Assembly (NCBI GenBank): GCA_030690365.1
Contig: JAUYGX010000117.1
Span: forward strand, 1-64,000
Direction of reading: 5' to 3'
DNA length: 64,000 nt
Source: Bacteroidales bacterium
GTDB taxonomy: Bacteria > Bacteroidota > Bacteroidia > Bacteroidales > F082
Each line of letters opens with the position of its first letter. Position 1 is the first letter of the stretch. Of the stretch, positions 59,395 through 64,000 are shown in pieces. Both the position numbers and the translations under genes were made by a program. The notes beneath the pieces were generated by a model. It saw only the letters and a program-made list of their open reading frames with translations, had not been told where the DNA came from and searched no databases.

Positions 59395-62300
59395 ATGACG
59401 GATCACTTCACCCTTATTCCGGTCGATTTGATGTTGAAAAACATCCTCGACGAATTTCAACATACAAACCGCATTTTTGGCATTCACCAAAGTCTGTTTT
59501 TTTTTCCTGTAAAAGACGACCCCATTTGCTCAATCCGCTTTGGTCAATGGATTGAAACGCCCATTGGTGTGGCGGCAGGACCTCATACCCAGCTTGCACA
59601 AAACATCGTGTCGGCGTGGCTTACAGGCGCCCGTTTTATCGAACTAAAAACCATCCAGACACTCGACGAACTCCATGTGTCCAAACCCTGTATCGACATG
59701 CAGGATGAAGGTTATAACTGCGAATGGTCGCAGGAACTCAAAATCCAGGAATCATTCGATCAGTATTTAAATGCCTGGATTATGATCCATGTGCTGAAAG
59801 ATTTACTCGGACATCAGCAAAAAAAAACCGGCCTGATCTTCAATATGAGCGTGGGCTACAATTACCAGGGCATTCTCAACGAAAATGTACAGTGGTTTTT
59901 ACAACACATGGACAATGCGGCCGAAGCGCTGCAACAAAAAGTAAAACTGCTTGGTCAGTTTTATCCCAAAATCAAAAAACTTACCATACCGGCCCAACTC
60001 AGCAACAACGTTACTTTGAGCACCATGCACGGCTGTCCTCCGCAGGAAATTGAACAAATTGCCCATTATCTGCTGGCTGAAAAAAAGTTGCACACAACGG
60101 TTAAACTCAATCCAACTTTGTTGGGAAAAGATGCAGTACATGCAATTTTGGACCAATCCGGTTTTGGCACCCGGATTCCGGATGCGGCTTTTGAACATGA
60201 TTTGAAATTCGAAGAGGCCATTCCCATGCTGCAACGGCTGCAAACCACAGCCGATGATATGGGGCTCAGTTTCAGCGTTAAACTCACCAATACGCTTGAA
60301 AGCGAAAACCACAAACAGGTATTTCCGTCCAACGAACCCATGATGTACATGAGTGGCCGTGCTTTGCATCCCCTTTCGGTGAAACTGGCCGAAAAACTTC
60401 AAAATACTTTTGAAGGGAAACTGGACATCAGCTTTTCGGGCGGAGCCGATGCTTTTAATGTGGTGGAATTGGTAAACGCCGGACTTTCTCCTGTTACTGT
60501 GTGTTCAGATTTGCTTAAACCAGGAGGCTACGGACGTTTACATCAATATATCAAAGCCTTGCGGGATGTCATGAAGGCCACTTATTCGGAAGATTTGCAG
60601 GAGATGATCCACAAAAAAGTGCGTTGTTTCTGCTGTAGCGATGAGGATGCCGCCTGGAGAAACCTGAAAAAATATGCTGCCGGAATCAACCAGAATCCGG
60701 CTTATAAAAACACAAACCTGCGTTTGCCCACCATCAAAACAGATCGTGAACTTGGAACTTTTGATTGTATTCAGGCTCCTTGTGTGGATAGCTGTCCTAC
60801 TCACCAAGACATTCCTGAATACCTGATCCAGACGGCTTCGGGTGATTTTGACCAGGCGGCAAAAGTCATTCTTAAGACCAATCCTTTTCCACAAACCACC
60901 GGCATGGTGTGCGATCACCTTTGCCAAACGCGCTGTACCCGAATTAATTACGATTCTTCGATATTGATAAGAGAAGTGAAGCGCTTTGTGGCGGAAACGG
61001 TTTTAAAAAACCAGGATTCAGAAAGCAGGTTAGCATTCAATGGAAAAAAAGTGGCCATCATCGGAGCAGGTCCTTCGGGGTTAACCTGTGGTTACTACCT
61101 GACCAAATCCGGATTTCAGGTAGACATCTACGAAAGTAAATCGCAGCCAGGAGGCATGGTAGCCGGTGCCATTCCATCTTTCCGTTTGCCTGATGAAGAT
61201 TTGAATATCGATATTAACCGGATGCTTTCGATGGGAATTAATATTCACTATCAGTCCACCGTTGATAACAGGTTGTTTGAAACGTTGAAATCAGACACGG
61301 ATGCGATCTACATAGCTGCAGGTGCGCAGAAATCTGTCAAGCTGAACATCCCGGGCCTTCAGGCTTTGGGTGTTCTCGATCCGCTCGAATTTTTATTCAA
61401 AGTAAAAAAAGGGAATCCCACAGGATTGGGCCAAAATATTGTCATCATCGGGGGTGGCAATACCGCCATGGACGCGGCGCGTACAGCTTTTCGCCTGGTG
61501 GGCGACCAGGGAAAAGTCACCATCGTTTACCGCAGGACCATTGCCGAAATGCCTGCCGATCAGGGAGAAATAACGGCAGTTCTGGAAGAAGGAATCAATA
61601 TTCTGGAGTTGGCTTCTCCATTAAAAATAGTACAAAATCAGGGCCAGGTATTGGGGTTACTTTGTCAGAAAATGAAATTGGGAGTGCCGGATGCTTCCGG
61701 AAGAAAAAAACCTGTTCCCATCAGTGATTCTGAATTTACCCTGGAAGCGGACACCATCATTCCGGCCATAGGACAAGATCTGGACCTGGATTTTATTGAA
61801 AAGGATGCAATTGAAAATCAACAGGTTCAAACCCTGATTTCAAAAGTATATATCGGTGGCGATGCCATGCGGGGAGCTTCTACCGCCATCAATGCCATTG
61901 CGGACGGGCGAAAAGTAGCCGAAAAAATTATCCGTGAAATCAATCCCGCAACAGACCTAAATCAGGAAGTTAGCCTCCGCCCCCACGATTTTGACGAACT
62001 CATGTTCAAAAAATCACAGAGGATTAAGGGTGTTTCGCCCAATGAAACTCCCTTGACCGAAAGAAAAAATTTCAACCTGGTTACCACCACGCTTTCGCAG
62101 GAAGAGGCCATGGCCGAGTCGTCGCGGTGTTTACAGTGCGATGTTCTGTGCAATGTGTGTACCACAGTTTGCCCGAATTTAGCCTTCAGGTCGTTTCAAA
62201 TCACTCCCGTTCATTACAAATTAAACAAATTGGTGGTTCATGAAAATAAGGTAAATGTAGTTCCGGATCTGGATTTCGTTGTGAATCAGCCATACCAGAT

Positions 62301-62673
62301 TCTTCATCTCGAAGAATGGTGCAATCAATGTGGGAATTGTACCACTTTTTGTCCTACTTCAGGGTCACCCTGGAAGGAGAAACCGCACGTTTACTTCTCC
62401 AGGACTGCATTTGAGGAATCGGAGGATGGTTACTTTTTTAACAAAGATGAAAAATGCCTTTACCACCTAAAAAACGGACAAGAGTCAACCTTGATATTTG
62501 AAAATGGCCAGTTTATATATCAGGAAAAAGGCGTTGAATTTCAATTAGATCCTACTACCTTCGACATCAAGGGATGGAATATTGATACAAGAAAAAATAA
62601 AGAATTTGCCTTGAACACCGCAGCCGAAATGAGCGTGGTGTGGCAAGGTTTTCAACATAAAAATCAGTCTTAA
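59395..62673 (+). CDS. ygfK: YgfK-like putative selenate reductase/flavin-FeS oxidoreductase
   Basis: 1092 residues from ATG 59395. The order is: a dihydroorotate-dehydrogenase-like N-terminal barrel (1-430, with MHGCPPQEIEQIAHYLL), a Cys-rich link (CIQAPCVDSCPTHQDIPEYL and CDHLCQTRCTR), an FAD-binding module KVAIIGAGPSGLTCGYYL, an NADH module VIIGGGNTAMDAARTAF, and C-terminal ferredoxin clusters (CLQCDVLCNVCTTVCPN; CNQCGNCTTFCPTSGSPW). This matches E. coli YgfK. YgfK genes occur with purine/urate-breakdown enzymes in anaerobes. 'Selenate reductase' is a historical name; its physiological substrate is not settled. Confidence 0.92.
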   Translation: MTDHFTLIPVDLMLKNILDEFQHTNRIFGIHQSLFFFPVKDDPICSIRFGQWIETPIGVAAGPHTQLAQNIVSAWLTGARFIELKTIQTLDELHVSKPCIDMQDEGYNCEWSQELKIQESFDQYLNAWIMIHVLKDLLGHQQKKTGLIFNMSVGYNYQGILNENVQWFLQHMDNAAEALQQKVKLLGQFYPKIKKLTIPAQLSNNVTLSTMHGCPPQEIEQIAHYLLAEKKLHTTVKLNPTLLGKDAVHAILDQSGFGTRIPDAAFEHDLKFEEAIPMLQRLQTTADDMGLSFSVKLTNTLESENHKQVFPSNEPMMYMSGRALHPLSVKLAEKLQNTFEGKLDISFSGGADAFNVVELVNAGLSPVTVCSDLLKPGGYGRLHQYIKALRDVMKATYSEDLQEMIHKKVRCFCCSDEDAAWRNLKKYAAGINQNPAYKNTNLRLPTIKTDRELGTFDCIQAPCVDSCPTHQDIPEYLIQTASGDFDQAAKVILKTNPFPQTTGMVCDHLCQTRCTRINYDSSILIREVKRFVAETVLKNQDSESRLAFNGKKVAIIGAGPSGLTCGYYLTKSGFQVDIYESKSQPGGMVAGAIPSFRLPDEDLNIDINRMLSMGINIHYQSTVDNRLFETLKSDTDAIYIAAGAQKSVKLNIPGLQALGVLDPLEFLFKVKKGNPTGLGQNIVIIGGGNTAMDAARTAFRLVGDQGKVTIVYRRTIAEMPADQGEITAVLEEGINILELASPLKIVQNQGQVLGLLCQKMKLGVPDASGRKKPVPISDSEFTLEADTIIPAIGQDLDLDFIEKDAIENQQVQTLISKVYIGGDAMRGASTAINAIADGRKVAEKIIREINPATDLNQEVSLRPHDFDELMFKKSQRIKGVSPNETPLTERKNFNLVTTTLSQEEAMAESSRCLQCDVLCNVCTTVCPNLAFRSFQITPVHYKLNKLVVHENKVNVVPDLDFVVNQPYQILHLEEWCNQCGNCTTFCPTSGSPWKEKPHVYFSRTAFEESEDGYFFNKDEKCLYHLKNGQESTLIFENGQFIYQEKGVEFQLDPTTFDIKGWNIDTRKNKEFALNTAAEMSVVWQGFQHKNQS

Positions 62674-62682
62674 GAAAAGAAC

Positions 62683-64000
62683 ATGGACACAAAAGAAAGA
62701 GTACTCGAAAACACCATCCAACGATGCAGGGAACGTCACATCATCCTTCCCACCTACAAACAAATGCGCAACCCGGAGCTGATTCCACAAAAGATTAAAG
62801 ACAAGCTGGCTAATATCGGGCTATGGGATTTGAACTCCCTCAACCTGTTCCGCATCACCTGGAAAAACGAACCCAAGGATTTTGGAGGGAAATTTGGAAA
62901 CGTCAACTACCTTGAAATCCCTTCTGAACTTACCGGAGTTAAAGCCCGCATCATCGTCCTGATTGGAAAATATTTTCCCACCGGAGCCCACAAAGTAGGC
63001 GCTACCTTTGGTCCGTTGGTCGAGAAACTGGTCACAGGTCGTTTCGATCCCACCTGCCAGAAAGCACTCTGGCCTTCCACCGGAAACTATTGTCGTGGTG
63101 GAGCTTACGACAGTTATCTGCTGGGCTGTGAGTCGATTGCGGTACTTCCGCAGGGCATGTCGCAGGAGCGCTTCGACTGGCTTCACAAAGTAGGTGCCGA
63201 AGTATTTGCCACACCTGGTAGCGAAAGCAACGTGAAGGAAATTTACGACAAGGTAAAAGTGCTGAAAGCAGAGCGCGGCGATGGCATCGTCAACCTCAAC
63301 CAATTTGAAGAAATCGGTAATCCCATGTGGCATTATGCCGTTACCGGACCTGCCATGGAGGAGGTTTACAATCAAACCAAAAAACCAAACCAGCGTTTTA
63401 GCGGTGTTTTCCTAACGCAGGGATCGGCCGGAACTTTAGGAAGTACGGATTACCTCCGTGAAAAATTCCCTCACATGAAAGTCTGTGCAGGAGAAGCAGT
63501 TCAATGTCCCACCTTGCTTGAAAACGGATATGGCGAGCACCGCATCGAAGGCATCGGCGACAAGCATGTGCCCTGGATTCACAACATCCGCAACATGGAT
63601 GTGGTGGGTGCCATCGACGACAATCCAAACATCCGCCTCATGCGCCTGTTTAACGAACCTGACGGAAGAGCATACCTTAAAAACGAACTCCACATTGATG
63701 CCGAACTGGTGGATAAACTGGGCTTGCTGGGTATTTCCTCCATCGCCAACCTGATGGGGTCCATCAAGCTGGCCAAGTACTACGAAATGGACGAAAACGA
63801 CATGCTCTTCACGGTAGCCACCGATTCCATGGACATGTATCAGTCGCGTCTGGCCGAAGAAAAACAAAAACATGGCGAATTCACCAACCGCGATGCTGCT
63901 GTCAGCTTCGATTCGGATTTGCTTGGATTGAACATCGACCACATGCTGGAGATGACCTATTATCAGAAAAAGCGCATGCACAACCTGAAATACTTTACCT
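62683..64000 (+). CDS. PLP-dependent lyase, cysteine-synthase-like fold, partial at window end
   Basis: At least 439 codons; the frame is open at the window's right edge. The ATG at 62683 is 9 bp after the ygfK stop. The PLP lysine lies in FPTGAHKVGATFGPLVEKLV (about residue 106), a fold-type II PLP motif, and ALWPSTGNYCRGGAYDSYLL and VFLTQGSAGTLGSTDYL are Gly-rich phosphate- and substrate-binding segments. It is not the diaminopropionate lyase YgeX, whose motif differs. It belongs to the PLP lyase group found next to ygfK in purine/urate-degradation clusters. Its own reaction is unassigned. Confidence 0.85.
   Translation, partial: MDTKERVLENTIQRCRERHIILPTYKQMRNPELIPQKIKDKLANIGLWDLNSLNLFRITWKNEPKDFGGKFGNVNYLEIPSELTGVKARIIVLIGKYFPTGAHKVGATFGPLVEKLVTGRFDPTCQKALWPSTGNYCRGGAYDSYLLGCESIAVLPQGMSQERFDWLHKVGAEVFATPGSESNVKEIYDKVKVLKAERGDGIVNLNQFEEIGNPMWHYAVTGPAMEEVYNQTKKPNQRFSGVFLTQGSAGTLGSTDYLREKFPHMKVCAGEAVQCPTLLENGYGEHRIEGIGDKHVPWIHNIRNMDVVGAIDDNPNIRLMRLFNEPDGRAYLKNELHIDAELVDKLGLLGISSIANLMGSIKLAKYYEMDENDMLFTVATDSMDMYQSRLAEEKQKHGEFTNRDAAVSFDSDLLGLNIDHMLEMTYYQKKRMHNLKYFT

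Noticed and set aside
62683-64000. YgeX (diaminopropionate ammonia-lyase) call for the last gene
   Set aside because: The PLP lysine motif TGAHKVGATFGP and overall sequence differ from YgeX.

Overview
The window comes from a member of the Bacteroidota, probably a free-living or facultative lineage rather than a classic gut Bacteroides. The evidence is: many promoters with the Bacteroidota -7 element TAnnTTTG, proteins with type IX secretion (T9SS) C-terminal sorting domains, a TonB-dependent receptor with a carboxypeptidase-regulatory-like domain, the coaX - outer-membrane protein - TPR - lptC - CorC-like gene order, and outer-membrane proteins of Bacteroidota-restricted families. A type II NADH dehydrogenase next to an oxygen-sensitive glycyl-radical enzyme suggests facultative life. 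No phage, CRISPR array or rRNA operon is visible.

Layout. 0-2.4 kb is a graveyard: an IS3-like remnant, an outer-membrane protein gene broken by a REP/RAYT cassette, a lipoprotein gene and a probable group II intron remnant. 2.4-8.6 kb holds a MarR-type regulator with an NAD-dependent epimerase-like gene, divergent from a TonB receptor, then an M48 lipoprotein peptidase. 8.8-14.1 kb is the coaX/lptC envelope cluster. tRNA-Phe follows. 14.4-22 kb is metabolic: YeeE/YedE transporter, M64 peptidase, omega-amidase plus methionine aminotransferase, NDH-2 and pgk. 22-31.7 kb holds a toxin-antitoxin relic, maeB, tRNA-Leu, a PAS histidine kinase, tdk, rsmI and a NarL-type two-component pair. 31.8-35.4 kb has a T9SS protein, a lipoprotein gene with an in-frame stop and a repeat-rich gap. 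35.4-39.9 kb is a nitrogen cluster (porin-like protein, amt, HMG-CoA lyase, glutamine synthetase). 40.3-41.4 kb is trhO.

41.4-47.4 kb is the most unusual part. Two duplicated small secreted proteins, each carrying three copies of a YI[DNQS]DIPF[SN]T motif, flank an ABC ATPase gene and a giant ABC-permease/M1-aminopeptidase fusion. The function of the small proteins is unknown.

47.4-64 kb holds an outer-membrane DUF4421 protein, a DUF3667 remnant, a B12-binding-type radical SAM protein, an Omp28-like T9SS protein, hypD with its activase, a DUF4143 ATPase bracketed by two copies of one palindrome, and the start of a purine/urate-type cluster (MocA-like protein, ygfK, PLP enzyme running off the end).

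Several longest reading frames begin at TTG or GTG; I moved these to internal starts where the protein family start or a promoter overlapping the upstream codon favours it. All functional names rest on motif and family recognition by eye; no database search was run.
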